A stretch of DNA of 64,000 nt, taken from Patiria miniata. Taxonomy: Eukaryota > Echinodermata > Asteroidea > Valvatida > Asterinidae. The notes beneath the pieces are model-generated. The model worked only from the letters and a program-made list of their open reading frames with translations. It was not told the DNA's origin and searched no databases. Positions 30,617 to 42,339 of this stretch are shown piece by piece (the stretch's first letter is position 1; each line of letters starts with the position of its first letter). The stretch spans positions 15,663,606 to 15,727,605 of the forward strand of contig NW_024037064.1 of assembly GCF_015706575.1 (NCBI RefSeq). Reading direction: 5' to 3'. The translations under genes and the position numbers were made by a program.

Positions 30617-33600
30617 CTAAAGGCGAAGAATTAGCTGACCTCCGACGACTGTGCAGAGAATTCCCCGCACGCACCACGTAGCACGGAAGCCGTCTTCGGT
30701 CAGCCTAGCAAAATCAGCACGAATTCTATCCCTGACCGCGCGCTTAATCCGATGGAGAACAATATCTGCGCTGGCAGTAGACTTATCGAACAAGGTCTCG
30801 CAACGCGAAGACCAAATAAGCCACTTGACAACGCAGATCAAGTACCAAACCAAAACACAATCTGCACGGTTATTCAAACCATCAGCATACAATACACAAG
30901 GTGCGGTCAGGGAGAAATGTTCCCCCAAGATCCTCCCACCCACATGTTCAACCCAACCCCAAGGAATAGAAACAAAGGCACAATCCCAAAAAACATGGTT
31001 AATAGTTTCCGGTTGGCCACAACCGGCGCGGGGGCACTTGCCGGCCCCATAACCCCAATTAAGAACTTTTTGGGCCGTTTTCACGGCCCGCCAAATGATT
31101 CTCCAGTTCAGATCCCGGAGACGGTGATCCAAAACGGAGCAGTTAGCAAATTTAAAAACCAAGGCTAAGTCTTGGAGGACTAAGACCGGTTTCCTAACAG
31201 GATCTTGGCCGAAAAAAATCAGGTATAATTGGCGGGAGGTACCCGCTTCCCAGGCAAAATTCGGAGCCAGCTTAAAAACAAGCAAGACCAGCTTGCAAAA
31301 ATACCCATACCAAGAAGTGAGGTTCAAGGCGTGCGGCCTGCTGTTAGACCAAAACCCAACAGGCAGGATACTACGCAACGAAAATGTTACCCAATAAAGG
31401 GCAAAAAACCTCCAAGGAGGACCATCAACATCCAACACGCTCCTCAAACCCCGAACAAAAAGACTATCACATTTATGTCTGATATTAACTACGCCCAGCC
31501 CACCCTGATCAACAGGTTGAAAAAGGACTGGGCGCGAAACCAACTCGGTCTTATTAGACCAAATGAAACCAAAAATAGCCTTGTTCACCACCTTCTCCAC
31601 CGAGGCGGGGAGGGGGTAAATAGGCGCTAGATAATACAGAGGCGAAAGAATAACTGAATTAACAACCAAAACTTTACCAAGAAGAGAAAGATTTCTCCCT
31701 TTCCATTTAGTAAGACAAGTGAGCAGAGCTGGAATTCGTTCCTTCCAGCTCTTCTCACCCATGTTTCCCTTACCAACAAAAATACCATTAATTTTAATGG
31801 GAGTTCTGGTCCACTTAATGTCAACCAGAGAAGACATATCATCAGGCCAGGCCCCGAAAATGAGGCCCTGAGATTTGGCCATATTCAGGCGAGAACCGCT
31901 CGCTAACTCATACTGTTTAATGATACCGAACAGTCGCACCAGCGACAAGCGATCCCTGACAATGCAAGTGGTGTCGTCAGCGTACTGAACGACTTTGCAC
32001 TGCAAACCACTGCTGCCTGGAACCACCAGGCCACCGATGCGACCGTCACGGATAACTGTAGCCGCAAACGGCTCAATAAAAAGAACGTAGAGGAGAGGAG
32101 ATAGGGGACATCCCTGCCTCACTCCCCTCGACAAACCAAACGGATCAGAAAGAACACCATTAACTAAAACTTGACTAGAAATGTCGGTGTACAAAAGTTT
32201 GACCCAGTGCAAAAAGTTAGGGCCGAACCCAAAACGACTCATGACTTTAAACAAAAAATTCCAGTTAACTCTGTCGAAAGCCTTCTGTTGATCTAAAGAG
32301 ATTACAAGGCAGTCAAGGTTCTTTCCATCCACATACGCCACCAGATCCCGTAGGAGTCTGATGTTGTCGTGGATGGACCTCCCCTTGACGCCGCAAGTCT
32401 GGAAAGGACTGATGATGTCTGGCAGCACTTTGCTGATACGTAAGCATAAGGCCTTCGACAAAATTTTGTAGTCAACATTCAGCAAAGAAATTGGCCGTTT
32501 ATTACGGGGATCTAACGGGTCACCGGGCTTTTCTAATAGAGTTAGAATGCCCGACCGCTGAGAAACAGCTAAACAATTCAACTTATAAGCACAACGAAAA
32601 ACCCCCAGCAGGTCTGGACCTAACAACTCCCAGAAGGAAATGTAAAATTCCCTGGGAAGTCCGTCCCCACCAGGGGTCCTACAGTTGGCCATCCCCTTCA
32701 GTGCATCGGTCAACTCCGAGAGTTCAAGTGGACTCTCGAAATCCAAAAAAAGGTCATGAGGGACTCTGGAGGTTAACGAGTCTAGAAAGGGAGACTGGAG
32801 ATCCTCCTCTACCGGCTCCTCGCTAAACAAATCGGAATAAAAGGACCGATAAACAGAGGCAATTTCTGCCGAAGTCTCGACAACAACGTCGTCGGCACCG
32901 CGGACAGAAGAAATAAACTTTTTTCTGGCTTGCTCGGACTCCAGCCGAAAGAAAAACTTGGATGGCTTCTCCGCATCATTGAGGACACGGACACGAGAAC
33001 GTATTCGAGCCCCCTCAGCTTCAAAGTCATCCAATGTCTCCAATCTCCATTTCAAAGAGTCATACTGGGCTAGAAGCGCGGGGTTAGAATCCCCACTATT
33101 CAAATCAAGAAGAACAGATTTAAGAGAAGACATTAAGTCCTCCCTTTTCTTCCGTCGTTTCCTGGCTAAGCGGCTAGAAAAGCTGACCAACATTTGCTTG
33201 GAACGCAATTTGACGTCCTCCCACCAGAGGAGTTCATTATCAAACCCCTCCTTGAGCGAACGCCAACCTAAATAAGCTTGCGTAAACTCTTCTCTAAAAA
33301 CGGCATCAGAAAGGATGGAGACATTACACTTCCAGTAACCGCTCCCGATGCCGGGAGAAGAGGGGAAGGTAAATTTCAAAGTAATAGCATCATGATCAGA
33401 CAAATAACAGGGCGAGTGCGAACAAGACTCCACATCCAGCAGACGGGACACGTAAAAACGGTCCAGCCTACTGGAGGCGGAGTTCGCCGCATTTCGCCAG
33501 GTAAAAGAATGAACATTAGGAAAACGATCTCTCCAACAGTCTTTTAGGGAAAAAGTGGACAAAAGCTGCCGCAACTCCGCGGCTCCCAAACCACACGAAG

Positions 33601-34108
33601 TAGCAGCAGAACCGCGACGGTCCAAATGGATGTCCAAAACACAATTAAAATCGCCACACAAAATAATTGGATGATTGCCTCTCAAATGAGAGGCCAGATT
33701 AGAAAAGAAAAGACGACGGGCTCCAGGGTCCGTGGGAGCGTAAACTACACAGAGATTAACACTACTCCCGTGACCCTGGAGGGTACCGCTAATAATACGA
33801 CCCTCAGTATCCACTGAAGAATCGAAAAAACGTAAAGGACTACGCCTAGGAATAAGAATTACAGTACCAGAGGAGAAAGATGTGCCAAAACTGGCAAACA
33901 TCTCTCCCCTCCATTCTGCACTCCATAAAGCCAAATCTGCAGGGGTGATATGACATTCCTGCAGGCAGGATATGTCATAATGATGACAAAACTGAAAAAT
34001 GCGTTTTCTTTTCAGGGAATCACGCATTCCATTAACATTCAATGAAATAATGGAAATCATTGAAATAAATACAAGAAAGGAAAAGAAACAGACTGATGAA
34101 GGCGTCAT
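30617..34108 (-). CDS. ORF2: APE endonuclease-reverse transcriptase, element A2
   Basis: The 1163-residue translation is identical to A1. Confidence 0.93.
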   Translation of the reverse strand: MTPSSVCFFSFLVFISMISIISLNVNGMRDSLKRKRIFQFCHHYDISCLQECHITPADLALWSAEWRGEMFASFGTSFSSGTVILIPRRSPLRFFDSSVDTEGRIISGTLQGHGSSVNLCVVYAPTDPGARRLFFSNLASHLRGNHPIILCGDFNCVLDIHLDRRGSAATSCGLGAAELRQLLSTFSLKDCWRDRFPNVHSFTWRNAANSASSRLDRFYVSRLLDVESCSHSPCYLSDHDAITLKFTFPSSPGIGSGYWKCNVSILSDAVFREEFTQAYLGWRSLKEGFDNELLWWEDVKLRSKQMLVSFSSRLARKRRKKREDLMSSLKSVLLDLNSGDSNPALLAQYDSLKWRLETLDDFEAEGARIRSRVRVLNDAEKPSKFFFRLESEQARKKFISSVRGADDVVVETSAEIASVYRSFYSDLFSEEPVEEDLQSPFLDSLTSRVPHDLFLDFESPLELSELTDALKGMANCRTPGGDGLPREFYISFWELLGPDLLGVFRCAYKLNCLAVSQRSGILTLLEKPGDPLDPRNKRPISLLNVDYKILSKALCLRISKVLPDIISPFQTCGVKGRSIHDNIRLLRDLVAYVDGKNLDCLVISLDQQKAFDRVNWNFLFKVMSRFGFGPNFLHWVKLLYTDISSQVLVNGVLSDPFGLSRGVRQGCPLSPLLYVLFIEPFAATVIRDGRIGGLVVPGSSGLQCKVVQYADDTTCIVRDRLSLVRLFGIIKQYELASGSRLNMAKSQGLIFGAWPDDMSSLVDIKWTRTPIKINGIFVGKGNMGEKSWKERIPALLTCLTKWKGRNLSLLGKVLVVNSVILSPLYYLAPIYPLPASVEKVVNKAIFGFIWSNKTELVSRPVLFQPVDQGGLGVVNIRHKCDSLFVRGLRSVLDVDGPPWRFFALYWVTFSLRSILPVGFWSNSRPHALNLTSWYGYFCKLVLLVFKLAPNFAWEAGTSRQLYLIFFGQDPVRKPVLVLQDLALVFKFANCSVLDHRLRDLNWRIIWRAVKTAQKVLNWGYGAGKCPRAGCGQPETINHVFWDCAFVSIPWGWVEHVGGRILGEHFSLTAPCVLYADGLNNRADCVLVWYLICVVKWLIWSSRCETLFDKSTASADIVLHRIKRAVRDRIRADFARLTEDGFRATWCVRGILCTVVGGQLILRL

Positions 34109-34127
34109 TTTGCCTAGAAAAAAATAC

Positions 34128-35705
34128 TCAATACTTCAAATAGGACCTAAGGTCCGCCGATCCGGCATCCAAAACGAAATGTGCATGTTCCTGGATCAGG
34201 TGGCTAAACCAGTCATAAGAAGACCGGGTGGTCTTGTCACAGCGGGGACACTTGAATTCCACAGGGGACTTATCCTGATGGACTGTCACCCTGTGGCTAT
34301 TAAGCTCAGACCAAGCCTGGAAAACCTCCTTGCAAGCAGGAACGCTGCAAGGGATCAAATTTTCTTGGATCCCAGGAAGCTTAAGACTTTTAAGTTTAAG
34401 TCTGGCTTTCCTTACTACGGCAACGGTAGGTCCTTTAAGAACCTCTTGTGGGGCATCAGGGGTCTCGCTACATGTTTCCATGCCCTCAGAGCCCGAGCCG
34501 GAAAGTTCCTTCTCGGAAGCAATGCGGAGCACGGGCGTCAGTGAAGGAGGAGAACTTTTTTTGTGTTGTACTTCCTCATCCGAAGATGAGGAAGAAATTA
34601 CACGCCTCTTTCTGTTACTTGGTCTTTTCCTGCTGGAACCAGCAGGAACCTTTGGGATTTTTCGCTGGCGTTCCAGCAGAAAAGTGTTGCACTCAGGCTC
34701 ACTGCAAACAATTTGCGGCGGGCCGTTAACATTAGTGCAATCAGCACAAGAAAGAACAGTGATTTTCCTGTGACCGATGGGGCAGTCACAGGAAATACAT
34801 AAAGCATCAACCCCGTAGGGTCCAACCTGCGTATTGCAGGAACTACACCGCACCTTCGGACGGCTAGACAAGCCGTCCTCCGGCGCGGTGCTGTTAAGCT
34901 TAGTGGGTGGGGTCTCCCCTACGGTTGACGAGCTAGATGGAGATGCATCAGAGGCAGCAGCCTGGGACTCAGGCTCGGCAGGAGTCGACGAAGTCGTCTC
35001 CTCCCGCACCACCTGAGCCCAGGTGCGTTTAGGAACTACTTTGTTTGCAAAGGAGTTAGGGCACATCTTAAAGTTGTGCCCCTCCTCCCCGCAAACAGTA
35101 CAGACAACTCGGTTGGGGCACGAGGAAGCCACGTGCCCCACACCAAGGCACTTATAGCACTTTTCCTGCTTACAGGAATTAGCAAAATGGCCCTGCTGGC
35201 CACACTTTGCACAAGTCCTGGGCTGTCCAATGTAGGACACCCAGGCATTTCTATTACCAATCCGCATAACGGACGGTATGTTTTTCTTGATCCTCATACG
35301 GTACTGCCTAGTACCGTTGAAGATCGTAGGCTCTCCAGCGTGGGTACAAAACCGACCCTGGAGAACCTCGCCATAGGCACTCAGCAAACGACGAACAATA
35401 TTGTCGTCGATGCTAAGACAAACATAGTGCATCGTCACAATGGCAATGCCATCAAAAGCAATCACCTGACATCCGGGGATGGATGTCAGGGACGGTTGAT
35501 ACGTCTTCGCCAGTTCTGGCGTCTTGAACACAACATCGAATCGATGCCCTGGCAAAGGCTGGACAGCCGACAGGTGGTCCTTGGCCACAATTCCCAACTT
35601 ACTAAATTCCGAAAAAACTAGTTTCGGCGTAACTTCGCCGCCGAACCGCAGCTCGACGGCGCACTCTTTATATCGGAGAGATGGCATCTTGCCTATCTCC
35701 GACAA
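34128..35705 (-). CDS. ORF1: zinc-knuckle protein, element A2
   Basis: The 525-residue translation is identical to A1. Confidence 0.88.
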   Translation of the reverse strand: MSEIGKMPSLRYKECAVELRFGGEVTPKLVFSEFSKLGIVAKDHLSAVQPLPGHRFDVVFKTPELAKTYQPSLTSIPGCQVIAFDGIAIVTMHYVCLSIDDNIVRRLLSAYGEVLQGRFCTHAGEPTIFNGTRQYRMRIKKNIPSVMRIGNRNAWVSYIGQPRTCAKCGQQGHFANSCKQEKCYKCLGVGHVASSCPNRVVCTVCGEEGHNFKMCPNSFANKVVPKRTWAQVVREETTSSTPAEPESQAAASDASPSSSSTVGETPPTKLNSTAPEDGLSSRPKVRCSSCNTQVGPYGVDALCISCDCPIGHRKITVLSCADCTNVNGPPQIVCSEPECNTFLLERQRKIPKVPAGSSRKRPSNRKRRVISSSSSDEEVQHKKSSPPSLTPVLRIASEKELSGSGSEGMETCSETPDAPQEVLKGPTVAVVRKARLKLKSLKLPGIQENLIPCSVPACKEVFQAWSELNSHRVTVHQDKSPVEFKCPRCDKTTRSSYDWFSHLIQEHAHFVLDAGSADLRSYLKY

Positions 35706-36822
35706 GGAAACAAAAAACGAAGGAAAACCAATGCACAGGCCGGTAAATACTCCTGGTAAAACACCGACCAGTTACCAAAATGATTACTGCAGGATGCAAC
35801 TGCCACCCTGCAGCAAAAAGAAAAAAGGGACGGTCAGCAAATTGCTGATCAGTGAGGTATTTAAATATACAAGTGCAAAATGCACAGAGCCTATATATAC
35901 AAAATGGCGTAAAAGGCAAGGCTTTTTGCCTTTACGCTTAGACAAAAAACAACAAGAACACAAAATCCCGTAGAGTTACGCACACGAATGCTGTTACGCA
36001 ACACCACGGGTAACTGAATCAGAAGAAAGGAAAGGCCGTGCACTGCCCGGCGTGAACAAAAGAAGAGCTGAACAAAGGAATACACTGGCTAATACTGTAC
36101 TGTGTGTTCAGCCAGCTACAAAAACCCACCCCAAAACCCTCAAAAATACACCCAAAATCCAACAAATTTCAAACGAAAAGTAGACAGACTTCGTCTATGA
36201 AATAACCAAAACCCCTGGTAAAAAATTTAACTTTAGAAAAGCTCTGAAGATTTACTACGCTTCAAGAAAACACGGAGCTTCGGGAAGTCGTGATGATCTT
36301 AGCCAAAAGGGCGAGAAGCGATAACGATTAATATTAAAACAATAGCGCGGAAAGGGATTATTCGTCTTGAAATACTGTTTGCTATTGTTCTTCTTATTAT
36401 TTATTTTTGCCTTTTTTTGTTTCCTGGTGTGAAAACAAAAAAAAGACTCCTGCGCGTCCACCGCAACTCAACGAAACCAGGGGAGAGAGAGATGAGCAAG
36501 AAATCTCCGGCTTTCTCAGATTAACAGAGACATATACATTCTTAAAAATATTTCTATCATGCATTTTCATACACCTCGATCATATTTCACCCAAAATCTT
36601 GTTGAAAAAATTAATCCAGACAAAAAATGGGATCAATGCATCAGTGAGCGAGAGCGTCGGCACTAAATGCCGTACGTACGATGTACCGGGACAAGCATAT
36701 CAATAGATGGCGCCCTTCAACACTCCCGGTCATCGCGCCTCGGCGTTTCCCATCTGGGTATTTCTCAGGGCCTGCCAATGGGTCCCACATTAGGGGCGGG
36801 GAAATACTTCAGTTTGTCAGTA

Positions 36823-36895
36823 AGCTCCGTGGCCGAGTGGTTAGAGAGCACATGTAGAAAGTAATAGACCGTGGGTTCGAGTCCCAGCCTGCCGC
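36823..36895 (+). tRNA. tRNA-like element, unit 4
   Basis: Identical to the unit 1 copy. Confidence 0.5.
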
Positions 36896-37469
36896 TTTCC
36901 TTTAATTGCTTGGTTATTGTTTTGTTTTGTTATTTTTTCACTTACTTATTTCCCCTTTTTGTAATAATTACTATTTTATTTCATTGATTTATTGTTTATT
37001 TCGTCATGAAGTTATAAGAAGAAAATTCGAAAGAAAAGAAAACATTCGTCATACCGTTTTCATTTGCGCTTATAATACTTATGTATCAATATCAATGCGG
37101 TCCCGCGGGGAGTTAATTGAAGAGAGAGAAAGAAAGAAAAGAAACAAACGGGAAACAAATGTCAACGCACCATTATTTGTCCATTTTTGTAACCTTTGGT
37201 GAATAAGTCATTCACATTCTACATGAGGCAACATTTAAGACAATGCATATACATACATGTATGGCTAATGTACTCAGCCGGCCGGCCGGTCACATACGCA
37301 GTGCGTAAAATTTTGCATAATGATTAAGTTAAAGGACACAGTGGGAATTCTATCTGGAACAGTGTTCTATTGTTTATAAAAAAAATTAGAGAAATTGATT
37401 TCGGCTATGAGTGAAGGTAGAGGTGGAGTTAGACAGGCAGCGACAAATCTCTTTTTTGAAGGTTGTGGT

Positions 37470-37485
37470 GGCTCTGAAAAGAGCC
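37470..37485 (-). terminator. H2A mRNA 3' stem-loop, unit 4
   Basis: Identical histone stem-loop. Confidence 0.95.
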
Positions 37486-37520
37486 TTTTGGGTTTGTGGA
37501 TGCAAAGTAAGTTCTTTTCT

Positions 37521-37898
37521 TTACTTTGACACTTTGGCGGTCTTCTTGGGCAGAAGAACTTGCTGGATGTTGGGAAGGACACCACCCTGCGCGATGGTAA
37601 CTCCGCTCATCAACTTGTTCAACTCCTCGTCGTTGCGTATAGCAAGCTGCAGATGGCGGGGATTAATTCTCGTCTTCTTGTTGTCTCGTGCAGCGTTTCC
37701 GGCCAGTTCCAAGATCTCCGCGGTAAGGTACTCCATCACTGCCGCAAGGTAGACCGGTGCACCGGCACCGACACGCTGGGCGTAGTTGCCCTTACGCAGA
37801 AATCTGTGAACACGACCCACGGGGAACTGGAGTCCCGCCCTGGAGGACCTGCTCTTGGCCTTGCTTCTTGCTTTGCCGCTCTTTCCTCGCCCAGTCAT
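37521..37898 (-). CDS. H2A: Histone H2A, unit 4
   Basis: The 125-residue translation is identical to unit 1. Confidence 0.97.
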   Translation of the reverse strand: MTGRGKSGKARSKAKSRSSRAGLQFPVGRVHRFLRKGNYAQRVGAGAPVYLAAVMEYLTAEILELAGNAARDNKKTRINPRHLQLAIRNDEELNKLMSGVTIAQGGVLPNIQQVLLPKKTAKVSK

Positions 37899-38641
37899 CT
37901 TGACAGTATAGTGACAGAAGATGAATGTACTCTGCAGTAAAGGTGGTGTGTGAATGAACCCACTTGGAAAACACAACACTAGTTATAGCGTTCTGGTGGA
38001 TTGGCTGAAGCGTGCCAAGTAGCCAATCACGCGACACGGGCGTGCCCGTCGCACGGTTGGGTGCACCGCATCCATTTTGGACGCGGGGGACGAGGGAACA
38101 AAAAATTACAACTGTGTCATCGTCGTTCAAAGTAATGGAATCACTAGATAAAACACAGAAACATGCAACATTCTTACCTCCATTTTAAGACGTTTTATTG
38201 TTATTCCGCCGAAGAAGTCCCATGATCTTTCGACCAGCCTCCGCACAATGGCAGTGATTCGTTGCTCTCACGCGGCGGTTAAAACTGGCCTCGGTTTCTT
38301 GCTAGATATTTGTAACATCCCACAGACGAAATCCTAATTTATTTTTTAATAGTAACCCACTCAACAAAATGCAAGCACTCGTCCGGAGATTGAAAGAAAT
38401 GACCAATTGAAAAAGGCTGTGGCATAAATTAAATTATGTGTTTACGACGACGACAAGACTCAGGGATTAACTTTAATCGCATTACCTCCCCTCGCCTCAC
38501 GAAGGGTAAAAGCATATTAAAAAAAAAGAGAGAGAGTGAAAGGGACACAACAGAATAAAAAAAGGTTAGTTGTAAAACCTAAGAAATGGGCTGATCGGGC
38601 GAACTGAGCTGACTGGCAAATCTCTTTTTGGAAACTGTGTT

Positions 38642-38657
38642 GGCTCTGAAAAGAGCC
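38642..38657 (-). terminator. H2B mRNA 3' stem-loop, unit 4
   Basis: Identical histone stem-loop. Confidence 0.95.
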
Positions 38658-38683
38658 GTTTGGTTTTGAAGCCTTCAAAATTT

Positions 38684-39052
38684 CTATTTTGAAGTCGTGT
38701 ACTTGGTGACGGCCTTGGTGCCTTCGCTGACTGCATGCTTAGCAAGCTCCCCGGGAAGAAGTAGGCGTACTGCTGTCTGCACTTCACGGCTTGTGATGGT
38801 GGACTTCTTGTTGTAGAGAGCGAGGCGAGAAGATTCGCTGGCGATGCGCTCAAACACGTCGTTGACAAAGCTGTTCATGATGCTCATTGCCTTGCTCGAG
38901 ATTCCGGTGTCGGGGTGCACCTGTTTCATCACTTTGTAGATGTAGATGCCGTAGCTCTCCTTGCGACGCCGGTGCCTCTTTTTGTTTGCGCTAACCGGAC
39001 CCTTAGTATTTCCGGCCTTCTTCTGACCTTTTCCGCTAACTTTGGGAGCCAT
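38684..39052 (-). CDS. H2B: Histone H2B, unit 4
   Basis: The 122-residue translation is identical to unit 1. Confidence 0.97.
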   Translation of the reverse strand: MAPKVSGKGQKKAGNTKGPVSANKKRHRRRKESYGIYIYKVMKQVHPDTGISSKAMSIMNSFVNDVFERIASESSRLALYNKKSTITSREVQTAVRLLLPGELAKHAVSEGTKAVTKYTTSK

Positions 39053-39722
39053 ATTGGAGGACTTGGAATGTATCGGATCGTGAGATCGAATGAAAGACCA
39101 GCACGTCTTGGCCGGCTTTTATTGTGCACAGCTTGGATTCTGACCACCCATGCATCGTCCACTTTCCCGCCAGTGACCGCTAACCCATGCGTGAAGAAAG
39201 CGGTATGCGTGCATAGTTATACAATGCACGCACGGCACGACCCCCCCCCCCCCCCTCCCCGGCAAGGGTATTTTTAGCCTTTTTCTCAGACTGACACGTG
39301 TATAAGTGTCCTTCTTAAATATTATTGTCTACTGAATTTCTGGGAAATAATAAAGTCATCTCCAGCGGAGGGCGAATTAATATGTCGTAGTGCACCAATA
39401 CTTCTTTAAATGTTGTTTCCCCCTTATGCACCATCCATTTATAATGAATCATACAATGTAACGCAAAACCGACGAAAATAAGAGAACGAGTACCTGTAAT
39501 TGTCAAAACAGATAGGAAATATATATCATTATTACCATGCCCATAACAATTCAATTTTGCCTGGAACACGTTTCGGATGAGGCATACGTATAGAACCCAA
39601 AAAGTGGAATGTATTTGGACAGAATATCAACAATAATAATTCGGAAAAAAATCAACGGCCCTTTATTCTTTATTTGAAGGAAAACTCAGGGATTGGACTT
39701 AATCTCTCTTTGAAGAAGTAGT

Positions 39723-39738
39723 GGCTCTGAAAAGAGCC
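39723..39738 (-). terminator. H3 mRNA 3' stem-loop, unit 4
   Basis: Identical histone stem-loop. Confidence 0.95.
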
Positions 39739-39772
39739 GTTAGTTTTATTTCTTTTTGCGCACACAACGTGC

Positions 39773-40285
<513 letters not shown>

Positions 40286-40832
40286 CTAACAATGGGCTAT
40301 CTTCCGATTGGGTGCTTCGGGGGCCAAGCGGAGACGCTTCAGTGATCACGATTTCCGTACGTTGAAAAAGTATAGACGTTAAATTTCAATCGAAAATGCT
40401 GCTTTTCCGAGCCTATAGTATTATGAGCCCTCGGCAACAGAATCCATTTGGGATCGTTGTGACTACAATATTTCTCCCACCCCCTACTTGGGATTAATTG
40501 AACCCCAATAAACACCCCCTCCCCCACCCCTAAAAGAAAAGTGACAAACATACGGATTTCCCTGGCTGCTGTTTATGTTTGTTTTGTAATAAAGACAATA
40601 ATCACACACACCCATTCGCGAACAAAATGTCACGGATCCCTCTATACGTTCCCCGCTATATCCTGAGACGAGCACCCAGTAATTATTACTTAATCGACTT
40701 TGACAAAAAATGGAGACCAGACATGTTTTACAGTGGAAATAGGGAGGGGAAAAGCAACTCTAAGAACACACATGACAAGGACAAGTGAAATCGAGTAAAA
40801 TCAAGATTCAATCTCTTTTTTGAAATAGTGGT

Positions 40833-40848
40833 GGCTCTGAAAAGAGCC
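40833..40848 (-). terminator. H4 mRNA 3' stem-loop, unit 4
   Basis: Identical histone stem-loop, retained although the H4 frame upstream is broken. Confidence 0.93.
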
Positions 40849-40875
40849 GTTCGGTTTGATTTTTGAATATGGTGT

Positions 40876-41198
<323 letters not shown>

Positions 41199-42339
41199 TC
41201 AGTCGGTTGTAGATGATTCAATGGCCATCCCAGCCCCGGCGAGGCAACTTATAGGACATGCGCGGACGCGATATGAGCATGCGAAGCCATCAACTGTTAC
41301 GGCGCCCTCTGGCGACCAATCGTGGCAGGAGCACTCATCCTGGGAAACAAACAAATCAGAAGCAAAACAAGGGGGAAAAGGGATAACAAATAAGAAAAGG
41401 AAGAAGATGCCTAGAAACATATTGCAACGAGACTCAAACAATACATTTATAACCAGACACAGAGGGGTCGTGGCCAAGCCTTTTTTTTTTTTTTTTTTTT
41501 TACACCTTGAACGGAAATCAATGGAAACGCCAACATCATAATTTAACAAGACTTTACACACTTACTAATATTTACCGTAATTCAATGTGAAAGCCCTGTC
41601 ACCAAAACGTCAAAAGAAAACGAACCTTTAACGACGGGGCACCGTAGTCAGAACCTGTTTTTGTATTAATTTATGTTCCCCGAAGGGAGTGGGCCGAATC
41701 CCGGATGTACTGCTATACCGGGCCAACCCGTGGCCGGGACGAGGCAAGCCTCTATTCCACGGCCCAAATCCAAAAATCAGTTTAATATACTGGCTGTTCA
41801 ATGAACAGCGTTTCAGATATTAAGCTGAAAAGAACAGATACTAATTTTTTGGTTTCGGGATCCTCCTAAAGAAGATCCCAGGATAGGGTAGTCACACTAC
41901 ACCTTAGTAAGTGAGGCTACGAGCCTCCCTACCCTTTGCCTAATAATTAAACTGACAAACACTTAACACGGACAAGACAAACAAACTGTGTAGCCACGCT
42001 ACCCACGCGTTACCATGGTAGGGTACGACCCTAACTGTCTGCCGAAAACCATATTCAAACAAAATGCATACTATACACATCCAGACGAAACTTCCAAACT
42101 TCGATAAAAAAGACCTAAAGGGTCTAAAACATGAGAGCGAAGACTCTCACAGGTTCGACACAAGGCTCTAAAGAGATGCCATGATTCTACTAAAAAGGGC
42201 CTAAAGGGCCCCAAAACCAGGAGCTGAAAGCTCCCACACAAAAGGGACCAAAAGGGTCCCAGTAAACCAGGAGCAAAAATTCTCCCACACAGAAGAGACC
42301 TAAAGGGTCTAAACAGCAAACACCAAGGGTTTCAAAAAC

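Larger units (their letters stand above)
30119..36292 (-). mobile_element. Keno-like U2-specific retrotransposon, family A copy 2
   Basis: Full-length, 6174 bp and nearly identical to A1 (it lacks one C in a short C-run near 36130). It lies directly upstream of B in U2 sense. Confidence 0.88.
23691..36322 (-). pseudogene. U2 snRNA split by elements B and A2
   Basis: U2 nt 35-192 lie at 23691-23848. An 18-bp remnant (nt 35-52) lies between the elements at 30101-30118. U2 nt 1-30, with the G12-to-C change, lie at 36293-36322. Confidence 0.92.
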